From contig CAUDNR010002890.1 of assembly GCA_958430865.1 (NCBI GenBank), forward strand, positions 17,357 to 76,315: a stretch of DNA of 58,959 bases, given 5' to 3'. The position numbers and the translations under genes are program-made. The notes under the pieces were generated by a model. That model ran no database searches and was not told the DNA's origin. It was given only the letters and a program-made list of their open reading frames with translations. Within the stretch, counting starts at the first letter, position 1; every line of letters starts with the position of its first letter. The DNA comes from Entrophospora sp. SA101. Its lineage: Eukaryota > Glomeromycota > Glomeromycetes > Entrophosporales > Entrophosporaceae. Positions 11,104 through 22,298 of the stretch are shown here, piece after piece.

Positions 11104-12724
11104 TTTTAATCTTTTTTTTTTTTCAAAAAGAAATGAATGGCCAATAAAAATCCCGCCCCATATTGTAAATGGGTGATGCTGATCATTACAAATTAGAATC
11201 GGTACTATGCTACGTTATCCTTTTTTGTTTAGAGGGTTTTTTAAAAATTTTTTTTTTGATTTCAACCCAGTCTCTTCATCGCTTTGCTAAAGCTTAAGCA
11301 TGAGCTAGCTAACAAAAAATCATTGTTTTTAAATTTAATTTTTTGGAAAGGAAATTTTTTTATTTATTTTCTGAAATAATTCCTTGATGTAGATAAATAC
11401 CTTTTCCGCATGATAAACTCTCACCAAACAAACGGAGGTTTTAATGTTTGGTTAGCCTGATAAAGATCACTACTGACTGGCACGGAGGGGGGGGGGGTTG
11501 ATTAACAAATTTATAACTGAGAATGCAATGTAAGTCTTTTGACTTTTATTTTTATTTTATTATCATCACATCTTGGATCCAAGACAATAGTCTATTTTAT
11601 TTAATTCAAACATACAAATAGGCTAGCCATCCCCACATTTTTTCATAACATCAATATAGAAATATTTCAAGTTTAACAGTAAAATCTAATGATTGAAAAA
11701 ATCATTACGCGAATAATAAAAAAATCCCATATACATACAAAGAGACGAATTTAATAAATTTAATCCCATTTGAGGAAAAAGTGAAAAGCTTCTTCACCTT
11801 TCTCAATGGATGCATATAATCAACGAAAATAATGAAAAGAAGTGGTTATTGAATATAAATGTTTGTATATAATAAAAAATTGATGATAAACAACATAATA
11901 CTTAATAGATGAGCCTTCTCATCATATTTCGAAAGTTGTTGGTTGATTTTTCTGTTTAGGAAAACCCTATCGCGTGATTTTTTTCCTTATTTAGATTTAA
12001 ATTTAATTCTCTATTGACCCGAATTATAGTGTCGCGGTTACCTTTCTTTTTTTTTTTAATGTACTTTCGATTCATAGTGTTTTCCCTGCCCTCTCATAAT
12101 AAAAAAGCTTTTGCTAGTCATTTTACTTATTGAACTTTATCAGTAAAAACTTTACCATTTATGATCAAAGGCTCTACCTTCCTCTTTGAAGTTTTCAACC
12201 GAATAATAAAAATTAAATCCTGGGTTTTCTTAGTTCTAAACTAAACAAATTTTACAAACGTTTGTAAAATTTGTAGCAATGTTACTTTACAATTTATATA
12301 TTAAAAAAAAAAAAAAGTAACTGACATTTATTTAATTGGATCATAAAGGAAGTTTTAATGTTATTCAATTTGATTTGACCAAAATTCAATCAGAATTTTT
12401 GATTCTCTTTTTAAATCAAACACCCAAGGAAAGTAAAAAATTTTTCCTCAAAAAATTATTTTACCTCAATGATAATTGCCATTGTCATTGTCCAATCTTG
12501 ATTCTTAAGAAATAAATTCGTTCCCGTGAAACTTTAATTTGCTTTTTGGAATATCCCTTGGCCAGGTTGGTTTTTATTATTTTAATTATAAAATTTTAAC
12601 GCAACTTATAATTTTAAAATGAAAATTTAGGCCAAATTTGATGAGAATGAGAACACGCCCACATACTTATTGTTAATTGTTTCACTTTAATGTTTAAGAC
12701 GATATTTTCATATGGTTCCGTATA
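11104..12724. other. Long non-coding stretch
   Basis: No gene was recognised. It contains a run of ten or more G near 11488-11498, many A/T runs, and a perfect 30-bp palindrome at 12245-12274 listed separately. Confidence 0.5.
12245..12274. repeat. Perfect 30-bp palindrome
   Basis: The left arm ACAAATTTTACAAAC is followed directly by its exact reverse complement GTTTGTAAAATTTGT with no loop. It could extrude a cruciform or bind a dimeric protein. It has no neighbour gene to which it can be assigned. Confidence 0.9.
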
Positions 12725-13261
12725 TAGTAAACTATAACTTGATAAGACGAATAATATCGGTTTATCGAAGGAAACTTCGCTTTATTTTGTACAATTTTAT
12801 AAAATGATTTACAGTCGTATTAAAATGAAAAATACACTGCGTTGAAAGATAAAAGAGAAATATGTGTTCTAAGACAATCAAAACCTACTCCAACAAATAG
12901 AGATCTTGCTATTAGTTTTAAAGTTCGTGAAAATACTGTTTGTGACATATTGAAACGAAGGTCAGAATATCTTGCTATTAATCCAGAAGATCCCAATTCA
13001 CATAATAAACGTTTACGCAAAGGAAAATATTCAGGTCTAGAAGATGGTATTCGTTCTGTTAGAAGTAGCATTTTATTATATAAAAGTTCACTAGTGCATT
13101 AACATAATACACGTATAGATGAATAACTTTTTTAAGCCGAATTTTTTTTTTTAAATATATTAACTTCGTCTTATCAAAGATTACTTGATAAAACTAACAT
13201 TTAATAAGACAATGTTTTGTGCCCAAAACAAAGTACATTGGTTTAACAAGTTCTGACTGTA
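12725..13261 (+). mobile_element. Pogo/Tigger-like transposon remnant
   Basis: The right end reads ...AAGTTCTGACTG followed by TA (CTG at 13257-13259), the mirrored CAGTCAGAACTT form typical of pogo-type ends. The left end near 12725-12745 (TAGTAAACTATAACTTGATA) is a degraded version. Inside lies 12842-13102, encoding a CENP-B/psq-type helix-turn-helix (LKDKREICVLRQ, NRDLAISFKVRENTVCDILK). The DDE core is missing, so this is an internally deleted, inactive element of the Tc1/mariner-pogo group. Confidence 0.65.
12842..13102 (+). pseudogene. CENP-B N-type HTH of pogo transposase, truncated
   Basis: The frame is open from after a stop near 12822 and has no ATG in frame. It encodes the first DNA-binding HTH of a Tigger/pogo transposase: KDKREICVLRQSKPTPTNRD, then ISFKVRENTVCDILKRRSEY and GKYSGLEDGI, the usual linker to the second CENP-B HTH. 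It then stops. The second HTH and the DDE domain are missing. It sits inside the terminal-repeat element at 12725-13261. Confidence 0.75.
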
Positions 13262-13479
13262 GTTCTATTGATAATAATGATAAGTTTAATATCCCGAATA
13301 AATAAATTTCCACCGTTTGATCGGCGGACCACGAATTAATATTAAGGAAATCCTGTAGAATATTTTTTTAGGGATTCCATTAAGGATTCTGCGTGTGATG
13401 GAGAAGAATCTCTAACTGAATCCCTATTAATAAAAGTCAAAGGCTAAAGCATTACTGATGTAAGCCAAAATGAATAATC
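13262..13479. repeat. Local repeat unit, copy C (central block, left part)
   Basis: Sequence such as GGCGGACCACGAATTAATATT, GGGATTCCATTAAGGATTCTG and CATTACTGATGTAAGCCAAA matches copies A (6850-7050) and B (9110-9300). The match breaks at AAATGAATAAT, where a 2-kb element begins, and appears to resume at 15535 (AAGTTTTTG). Confidence 0.7.
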
Positions 13480-13483
13480 AATT

Positions 13484-15530
13484 GACGATCCGTCTATGAA
13501 ACGGTGGAGGAAAAATGTCAAAATTTTGCTAGTTGACGACTTTGTATAAAAAAATGGTATTATACTTTTGTATTTTAAAATGATTTTTTTATTTTGCGTT
13601 ATGAAGCTAATGTCAAAGGACATATTTATGTATTTTTTTTCAGGAATATTGAAAAAAATAAACTGTTTACACTTGGGGATATAGAGATGAGTGAAATTTT
13701 TTATATGTAAAAATAATTCTTCACTAAATTTATAAAACACCCCGAATAAAATATTCTTAATATATACGAGGAACCCATCAAACGAGGAAGGAACCCATCA
13801 ATAACTTTCAAGTAAGAAACCAAGATAAATTTATTGTAAGTTACTTTTTTGTTCTATAATGTGTCAATATTTTAAGAAATTATAGTGTTTGCTTAATAAT
13901 CTTAAGAAAAAAATATTAACAAGGACAATCTAGTTGTATACCTATGTCCTCAATTAGTACATCTTGCAACAAGCTTGAATATAAAGTATATAGAAAATTT
14001 TACAAAAGATATTCTAGTTTAACTAAACACGAAATAACACAGTCACACAATCAGATAATTTGGCAATTACTATTATGATGACAATTTATTAAGGTAAACA
14101 AATATAATAATAATAGTAATTAATTTTATTATGAATACAAAGAATTGGAGAAATAATAATTAACAATAAAGAAATTTATTTATTAATTATAGACCTTTGA
14201 CACTGTACACCAAGCAAGGTTTGAATATTTCAGAACAAAGCTCCAAAGGGTTATATTTTCCATATGTAACTATTAGTTATTTTTACATAAGAATACAATT
14301 TAGGTTTTAACTTACTGTAGAATTTTAAATCACTCAAAAATTCCCAGAATTTAATTATTTTTTATAAGGACTACTACTTTCAATCCACAATGGGATTGGA
14401 TTGAGTGAATGAATAGTGGCGAGGCTTGGACATTTTATATACAACTATTAATTATCTTACATAAGGATACACTTTAGGTTTTTAACTTACTGTAGAATTT
14501 TAAATCACTCAAAAATTCCCAGGATTGAATTATTTTTTATAAGGACTACTACTTTCAATTCACAATGGGATTGAATTGAGTGAAAAAGTAAGTGACAAGG
14601 ATTTGCATGTTTTATATTAATATATGGTCATTGGTTATTTTGACATAACAATATGTACATTAATTAACTACATCAAATTGTTAAAGATAGTTGCCTTAAT
14701 ATTAAGAAATTTGTTTTTGGTTTAAACATTTTATATATATGATTTATTATTATTATTGCTCACATTCAAAAAAAATAATAATTGCTTTTTTTTATTTTTT
14801 GCAATACATAAAATTTCATTCAAGTAACAATTTGATTAAATCAAGCAAGTTTGTGTATGAGATTTTTTTCTTCTTTTTTTCATATAAAATCAAGAAAATT
14901 TAGGGCGATTCTTGATGATCTCAAAAAAATTTGGGTGACTTTTCCGATCAGTCGATATGTATTACTATTTACTATTCATAATTGAATGATTGATAAACAA
15001 ATAAATAAAAAAGTTTTTTTCTCAATATTTATGAATTGATTGTTTATTAGATTATTATAATAATAAATTAATGAATGAAACAGACTAGTTAGAATTATAA
15101 TTAAGAAATTATGCTACGAATAGAAGCATTGTTTTAATTAATTAGAGCTGAAATTTCAGCTGCTTGTTTTTTGTGATGTCGATTAAATCTAGATATTATT
15201 TTTAAAACTTCAAACTATTTCAAACTCTGAATTATTTTCGAAAATTTAAACTTTAAACAACTATTTTGAAACTCTGAAATTGTTTTTAAATCCCGAAACT
15301 CTTTTAAAATTTCGAATCTCCAGAACTTAAAAAAGAAAAATAACAGATACCATGAGTAATTAATGTAAGAAAGAGTTCGATTAAATCTTTTTCAAAAACA
15401 CATTGCAAAAAAAATTTCAGTTTTTTAAAGATTTATCACGTGACTAGGATATGTGTATATTTTTGCAGATCATTCTATAATAATGATATTTAAAAAGATT
15501 GACATTTCACTGATTCATAGACGGATCGTC
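13484..15530. mobile_element. 2-kb element with ~40-bp terminal inverted repeats
   Basis: GACGATCCGTCTATGAA at 13484-13500 is repeated inverted at 15514-15530. The homology continues imperfectly inward for about 40 bp (AAATGTCAA on both arms). Both ends are flanked by AATT, possibly the target duplication. Copies A and B of the surrounding repeat lack the element at the matching site. The interior has no recognisable transposase; the minus-strand frame 13444-13740 crosses the left end and is probably spurious. It contains a ~175-bp tandem duplication. It is non-autonomous and its superfamily is unknown. Confidence 0.7.
14256..14605. repeat. ~175-bp tandem duplication
   Basis: Two adjacent copies share TTTAACTTACTGTAGAATTT, ACTCAAAAATTCCCAG and TATAAGGACTACTACTTTCA. 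The start of a third copy may follow at 14607-14660. It lies inside the 2-kb terminal-repeat element. Confidence 0.85.
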
Positions 15531-15832
15531 AATTAAGTTTTTGAAAGCTAGCAAGCATAAAAAATCCTAATGCTGTAAAAGGAATTATCATTTCCAAGAT
15601 TTATTATGTCTTCGCAGACGTCGGAAACATCTTTACAATTGATGTCCATCCTTTTGTTCTCTTTTTGTGGGATGTAACTGAGGTGGGGCATATGGACTAA
15701 TATTACGTAAACGTACAATTTTCCGAAGTATATTATTGTTTACAGGCATTATTAATATTAATAATAATAAAAATTTTTTTTTTAATCCAACATATTTAAC
15801 CAAAAAATTAATCTCTGATTAAATAAAATAAA

Positions 15833-16216
15833 ATGGAAACTATATTTGGAATACACCATGACACAGCTAGTCTAAGAGAAAAAAATGACATGATTCAAAA
15901 ATCTAAAAATAAAGGAATTATTCTTAATGTTAGTAGTAGCAACAGCATTGATAATAATCCTACTAGCATTATTATTAACAATGAAAAGGGTGAAGTTAAA
16001 AAACTATCAGTTAATAAATCTTTGGACGACCTCATTAATAACAAAAATGCAACAAATGCAACAATTGCAACTGCAACAACACTTAAATCACTTTTACGTT
16101 TTGTTAAATCACCAACTCTTTCTCCTCATAGTACACCTCCAACATCAGTGCCTGGTACACCTTTTGAAGAAATAAGTTTGGATAAATTGATGCTAGGAAG
16201 TTATTCAACTAAATAA
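15833..16216 (+). CDS. Small low-complexity protein, unknown
   Basis: An ATG frame of 127 residues begins METIFGIHHDTASLREKNDM. It is rich in Ser/Thr/Asn and has a proline-flanked segment (SPTLSPHSTPPTSVPGTPFE) with several SP/TP sites that kinases could use. After the TAA the same frame reads on through NNNINKDSTTAPLAKT, one more stop, and KKVLPVIKGTNNDVN to 16444, so the gene may have been longer and lost its end. It converges tail to tail with the ELP4 pseudogene. No domain was recognised. Confidence 0.4.
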   Translation: METIFGIHHDTASLREKNDMIQKSKNKGIILNVSSSNSIDNNPTSIIINNEKGEVKKLSVNKSLDDLINNKNATNATIATATTLKSLLRFVKSPTLSPHSTPPTSVPGTPFEEISLDKLMLGSYSTK

Positions 16217-16486
16217 TAATAATAATATCAACAAAGATTCTACAACTGCGCCTTTAGCAAAAACAACAGCAACTTCTTATCATTCTCACCAACATTAATA
16301 TGATCCTGAATTATCTGGAAATACAAAAAAAGTTTTACCTGTTATAAAAGGAACCAATAATGACGTTAATACTACTTTTACTACTAATAATAATAACATA
16401 CAAAATTTCATTTACAATCATCCTCCTCTTCCTTTGAATTTATAATAGTAATAGTAGTAATATTAATCAAATCAATCAATTTAATT

Positions 16487-17880
16487 AATTTAATAAAATA
16501 TTTTTTTTACCAAAATTTTTCTGCTCATTAATTGCTGGATTATCATTATTGGGTTTTGTTTCTTTGATATCACCTTCAGGAGGTAAATGAAACACTTCAA
16601 TTGAAAATCTTTTACGTCTTAATTTAAATCTAAATTATTATTTATACCACTCTGCCATTATTACCACCACCACCACCTGATAATATAGACAGCTCCATGG
16701 TTGATGGAACCAGAAAATTTTATTGTTGGTAATTTATGAATATGAAATAAACCATTAAATGATGTTTGAATAAACCAAACTGGATTTTGATAATTATCCT
16801 AATATACAACAGCAATGAAAATGTAAATATAATAAATAAGAATATATAACATGATGTGGACGGGTGAATGTATTATTATTATATACAATATAATGCTACC
16901 TACTTACAAATGATTCAATTTCTATAACTGCATCACAAATATGTTCAATTTTTCTTACAAACGATGCATTTATTGGTTCATATAGATATGCTGGTATCGT
17001 GATGATTGCTGAACTATATGTATTTCTAATCAATCCTCTTAGTGCATGCAAAAATCTAAAAATATCCTAATAATAATATGTTTATAAATATATGAATGGG
17101 GTTTTTTGATAAAAAAGTTCAAGCAAAAAAGAATTCTTTTTTATTACATTAGAATTTCTAGCTTTCAAAATGTGATGCAGTAGAATGTATTCCTATTCTA
17201 AGGATGTTCCTTTTTATCAAAAAAGATAAATTAATATAAGAAAATCTGATAATATATAATATATAATTATTTAGAGACATGAATTATTCTCCTTATAATT
17301 TTTTGCAATTTAATCAAAATTGCTTCATACTGATTTTCACCATCAACATTATCTTTAACAATATTTTCTTGATTAGTCCAGTTAGTGCCATCAATCAATA
17401 TAATTAGCTTTGAAGAACTCTCTAATATTGAATTTGATATTACTTTAGTGAGATCAAATAAGGGTTTCTTTTTTATTTAATGTTGAAGAAGATGTTGAAG
17501 AAGAAGTTGTTGTTAATAATTGAGATTTAAAATATTTGAAGCCTCTTTATTTTATAAATTAATTGAAACATGAACTAAAAAAAGATTATTTTTGTGTGTG
17601 TGAGAGAGAGAAGGAAATAAATAAATGGTTATAAGAATTTATAAAAATATGAATATGCTAACCTCTCTTATTTAAACTATTTTTTATGTTAAATTCAACT
17701 TTTTTTAGTCCTTTATATCTCCAAGCAATTGTCATTTTATCATCATCACCTACATCATGATCATAATCATAATCATCTACATTTTTATCACCTTTATCTT
17801 TCTTTCCTTACCAATCTGTAGCAAATAAACATAATGAATTTCTGGTACAAGAATACCTCAAGGTAATAAATTATATAGGG
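16487..17880 (-). pseudogene. ELP4: Elongator complex subunit ELP4, degraded
   Basis: Minus-strand exons in order: LFATDW, TAA stop, then an acidic stretch and KMTIAWRYKGLKKVEFNIKN (17840-17650); FDLTKVISNSILESSSKLII (about 17480-17280) with QYEAILIKLQKIIRRI; IFRFLHALRGLIRNTYSSAI with AYLYEPINASFVRKIEHICD (17070-16915); NPVWFIQTSFNGLFHIHKLP (about 16800-16720); and FKLRRKRFSIEVFHLPPEGD (16625-16565), the hallmark ELP4 C-terminus. ELP4 forms the RecA-like ELP4-5-6 ring of Elongator, which acts in tRNA wobble-uridine modification. The N-terminal Walker-like half is missing, there is an in-frame stop and the coding order is broken near 17470-17560. Intron-like gaps remain, so it is not a retrocopy. 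A functional ELP4 elsewhere is expected. Confidence 0.75.
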
Positions 17881-17882
17881 CA

Positions 17883-19455
17883 TGCTGCAACAAAACCAGA
17901 CAAAGTGAACATTGGTATTACCAAGAATTTCAGGGCTCAAACTTTAGTAATGTAACTATTATTATGATTTAACAATTTTATAATCTCCCTCCTTGTTTTT
18001 TTTTTCCATTGATATTGAAACAAGGTAAATAATCCTATCATGTATTGGAACATTATGAAAACATCACAAAAAAAAAAATGAATACTAACTAGCCAATTAA
18101 TTGGATAGTAAGATTTTATTTTTGAAAATTTTCGCAAATAATAATTACAGTCAAACCTCGTCACAGCGGACCTCGCCACAGCGGATTTCTTGTTACAACG
18201 GATTTAAAATTTGTCCCCTTTTTTTACTAATACTAATTAAAAATATTTGTCACGGCGGATTTTATTAATAAATTCGTGCCACAGTGTTAACGGATTTTTG
18301 ATTGGGAACCTTCTATATGACTACTAATCTTACCACAGCGGATTCACGTGACATATAAATTTATAAAATTATCCGAATTACTAAAATAGGCAACAAAATT
18401 TACAAAATTTTCTATTATTTGTTCAAACGTTTACAAGTAACAAAATTTTCCAAGTTTCTAAAATAATTTATCAAATGCTTGCGAGTAACAATATTTTTTA
18501 AGTTTCTAAATAATTGATCAAACGTCTGCAAGTAACAAACAATTAAATGAATTATTTGTTAAAAAGTTTACAAGTAACAAAATTTTCCAAGTTTCTAAAA
18601 TAATTTATCAATACAAATAATTAAATAGATTGTATGTTCAAATATTTGTGAGTAACAAAATCCCAAGTTTCCAAATAAATAACTGAAAGTTTTTAGACAA
18701 TAAAACGAACAGGATTTATTATCCTTCTCCAAAGATCAAAATTTCAAAATGTATAAATTAAGATGAAAATTTTGTTTATAATTTTACAACTATAATCGAA
18801 AAAAAAATAATGAAAAATTAATACAACCAAATATTTAATCTCATTTCAAAAAAAAGATTTTTTAATTCCTGCATGTATTAGTATCATGTGTTTTTAGTTT
18901 ATTATTAATTACTATTGTAATCGTTATTATTATTATTATCTATTACTATATATTAAATAGCGGGTTTCTTGTCACAACGGATTTTTTTGGCTGGTCCCAT
19001 CAATCCGCTGTGACGAGGTTTGACTGTATCAGGTTAGATTATATAGAATTATCTTCAAAGAATCCTTTAATTTAAAATAAATAATGAAAGTCATAGGTTG
19101 GCATCAATTTACTATTCTCTCATTGATCACTTGGCCTTTAATATTTTCATACTCTTTGAGCTGGTTCATCTTCTGAAAGTTCATCATTTTCATTACACAA
19201 AGTTGATGCAAGTTTACATGCAAAACAACCAGATATTTACTTTTGTGATGACATTCTCAAAGTTGAGCCTGGTGAGTATAGCCAATGTTAAGTAGCTTAA
19301 TGTAATCAAACCTTTCGTTCTTATAATATTTTCTTAATAGGAAATGTAGAGGTTACAAAGGATGGTGTAATACAAGATATAGTTAAATATGATCTTGACA
19401 CAAACAAGAGCCTTTGGGAAAATATATATGAAATCTATTATATGTATATATAACA
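17883..19455 (+). pseudogene. Unidentified gene remnant split by a transposon
   Basis: Plus-strand exon-like pieces: 17883-17945 (HAATKPDKVNIGITKNFRAQ), 19150-19270 (AGSSSESSSFSLHKVDASLH then KQPDIYFCDDILKVEPG, ending at a good GTGAGTATAG donor) and 19342-19453 (after ..AATAG; NVEVTKDGVIQDIVKYDLDT then SLWENIYEIYY, stop). The last two join in one frame. An 879-bp pogo-like element sits between the first and second piece. I do not recognise the protein. That the first piece belongs to the same gene is inference. Confidence 0.35.
18148..19026. mobile_element. Pogo-type non-autonomous element, family A (879 bp)
   Basis: Terminal inverted repeats begin CAGTCAAACCTCGTCACAGC and end with the complement, flanked by TA on both sides (18146-18147 and 19027-19028). 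Subterminal motifs repeat (CACAGCGGATT, ACAACGGAT). It encodes no transposase. Its interior resembles that of the element at 48850. Confidence 0.9.
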
Positions 19456-19715
19456 ATCTCCCACTTCAAAAAAGGAAAATTTTTCTGAGATGGATTTTAT
19501 ATAGCCTTTGTGATCTCTGGTATGTTATAGATTCAATTAGAAAGAAAATACATAAATAATCTTGATATTTAAATTTTACTTTATTTGCTCAAACAATCAT
19601 ATAAATATGTATGTTACTAGGTTGGTTGTTAACCAACTTTATATCTCTACCAAAGTTTGTGAAACCCAATATTATCACATTAATATGCAAGATTTCTTCT
19701 TATTAACTTCTACAG

Positions 19716-19857
19716 CAGGGTTGGCAATTGACTGATCCATTCAGAACTGATGAACTTTAGGCTGATTCATTCCATTAATAAAATACTAAAATGTTGCACT
19801 AATGGACCCAATGGATTACCAATAGACCACAAATGGACCACAAATTTGCCAACCCAG
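19716..19857. mobile_element. 142-bp hAT-like MITE
   Basis: Ends CAGGGTTGGCAA and TTGCCAACCCAG form terminal inverted repeats with one mismatch. The interior has short repeats of AATGGAC/AATGGAT. No clear 8-bp target duplication was found, so the superfamily assignment rests on the ends alone. Confidence 0.6.
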
Positions 19858-20459
19858 TTATATAATATATATCTCTAGATTTACAGTATGGTATATCCTA
19901 CAGAGTTTGCAACAAATGAGCTAATTTGATGCATGAATAAAATTCTGAAAATGGTTGCAAGTGAAATATTCTTTTTGCAGTGTATGCTAATTATTTATGC
20001 TGAATCTTATAGTCATTTTTCGCTTAATTAAATAATTGCAAATGAATCAAACTGTGGAAACTATGTGTAAGGCAAAGGTGGATGATGCAGATCCATTGAT
20101 TGATTCACTGAAAAAGTTTACATATTTTTACAATCCTTTCATAATCTCCAAAAAAAAATCATGCAACAAGAAGAAAAACACTAAGAAAAATATTTGTTAA
20201 TTACTGTAACAGAGTAAATGTATGTAAAAAATTGATTTAGTTTAGATAGACAAATTCAGAAAGTTGGAAGATATTTGTGCAATCTCAAAATAATAAAATG
20301 AAAAAAATTTTATACTTTGTATTTAATCATGTTTACCTCACTATCATTGATTATATTATGAGAAAGTGAACCATTATTATAAAATGTAACTCTGCAAATT
20401 TCAATGTTACATAAAAACAATAGAATATTTTTTAGTACAATATACTACATATACAACTA

Positions 20460-21720
20460 TGATTATGATTTCTCAGACTCAAGCTATTCTGAAACCAATT
20501 CATCTAACAATACACAAATGTGACAGCCCATGTTGAAAGATATAATGGTCAGTAGTAATAATGGAGGCAATAACACTGAGTATAATGTTGTTTAGATGCT
20601 TAATTTTTTTTCGTTGTTTTGTACTGCTGCATTAGATATAATGAAGATGTTAATGAAAAAGAATTATCAGCTCTACCTTATGAAAGAAGAGAAGCATCTT
20701 TTTACGAGCAACAAATAAATGGATTGTGAGAAAAAGAAAAGCAGTTGGAAGATGAAGTGGATACCCATTTAGAAGTCCTAGAGGTTGCAAAATATTGACA
20801 TAAAAGACAAAAACAAGAATTATTAGATCAAATTAAACAATTAGAAGGGAAAATAAGCAATTGAAAGAGTTAACTCTCAAGAATTATTAGAGACTAACAC
20901 AACTACAACAACAAAATGATCAATTGGTTACTCAAATTCAAGTTAAAAAAAAATGACTTTGATTGAAAATAAGAAAGTAATTTAAGATTGAGGAAGTATT
21001 TTCCTCTATATAAATGAAATTCATTCCGACTATACTTTAGATGAAGTTAAAGAAAATATCCTAGCTTTCAATATCTTATTGGTGGTAATTCAACAATAAT
21101 AAAAACAGCAGCTACAATATTACTGAAAAGTAAAATATACATTCTTCCTGATTACAAACATAATCATAGCACTACTGAATCTAATATCTATCATGTTAAA
21201 ACTACTATTTCTGACTTAAAGAAGATTTTGCCAAAGCTAATGATAAATGTAAAAACAATATTTCAAGTATTATGGTGATAAATCTATTTGAAGGTATAAC
21301 TTTTTTAGGTTTTATAATTGTATGATTCATGTTTTCAAAAGAATTAAAAAGAAAAAATAAATCAATATTGTAATAATAATAAGGTTATTTTCCTTTAAGG
21401 TTTTTGGTTTTTGTTGGAGAATAACACACTTTCATCCTTTCTTTCTTAAATGTTTATGATTTTTTTCTTTTTTCTCAGTAAACTTCATAAGTAATCCTTT
21501 CTTTTTTTAGATAGACTTCAAGTATCCAAGTATCATTTATTTTGAGAGAGTAAGAAGCAATTTTTGGTTTCATAGTAGATTTGATGTAAATTAACTTAAT
21601 ATTAACTATTTATATATAGAGGTAATTCTATATATCACTTAATATTAAGAAGATAACAAATGGGATAATTTTAATAATCACATTACCAATATTCACTTTG
21701 TTGCAGTATGCCCATAATAA
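20460..21720 (+). pseudogene. Decayed coiled-coil part of a large transposon (copy 2)
   Basis: The region is a diverged, shortened copy of 54180-55300. Shared blocks include TCAGCTCTACCTTATGAAAG, AACAAATAAA, AAGACAAAAACAAGAATTATTAGAT, ATGACTTTGATTGAAAATAA, TAATCCTTTCTTTTTTTAGAT and TTCACTTTGTTGCAGTATGC. The translation is Glu/Gln/Lys-rich heptad sequence with many stops. It represents the 3' portion of the DUF7869-type element seen at 50088-55650. Confidence 0.65.
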
Positions 21721-22298
21721 TAATAATAATAATATTAACTATTAGCTAAAAGGCGTATGCTGTGCCACACCACCATCGAATCTTTCCAAAAATGAAATTT
21801 TGTGTAATATTAATTTGACTTGACCAAATTTAGAAATAAACATTCAGAATTTTCAAATTCCTCATGAATAAAATTCAATATTAATATTTGGGAAAACTTT
21901 CTGTCGCATTAAAGCTAGAGACCTGTATATGCAATAACAAAGCTATTTTTTTTAAAAAGGTAGGTCATAAAGTGATTCCTATACTTTTAAAGGTAATACA
22001 AAATTTAGGAGGTATTTAGAGGTTCTGCACCGTACAATCTGTATTGTAATTTCATTAATAAATATGCTACAAGTTAATTTATTACTATTTACTGTTACAT
22101 AATATATAAAATCAATTAAACATTATGTAAATTTTTAGATATTATCTAAAGAAATTATTAGGTTGTATTATCCATCAGTTAGCTATATATATAAATTACA
22201 AATACTATACGTAGGTGACATAAACTAATCAACAAAATAACTTTTTTTAATTGAAGCAAACAATATCATTCAATCGTTCTCACATCCAGTTTACCCTG
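21721..22298. other. No gene recognised
   Basis: AT-rich spacer with a short (AATAAT)n run at about 21714-21735. Nothing else could be supported. Confidence 0.5.

Noticed and set aside
13444..13740. 98-codon minus-strand frame as a transposase of the 2-kb element
   Set aside because: It crosses the element's left end into the host repeat, has no DDE or HTH motif and is too short.
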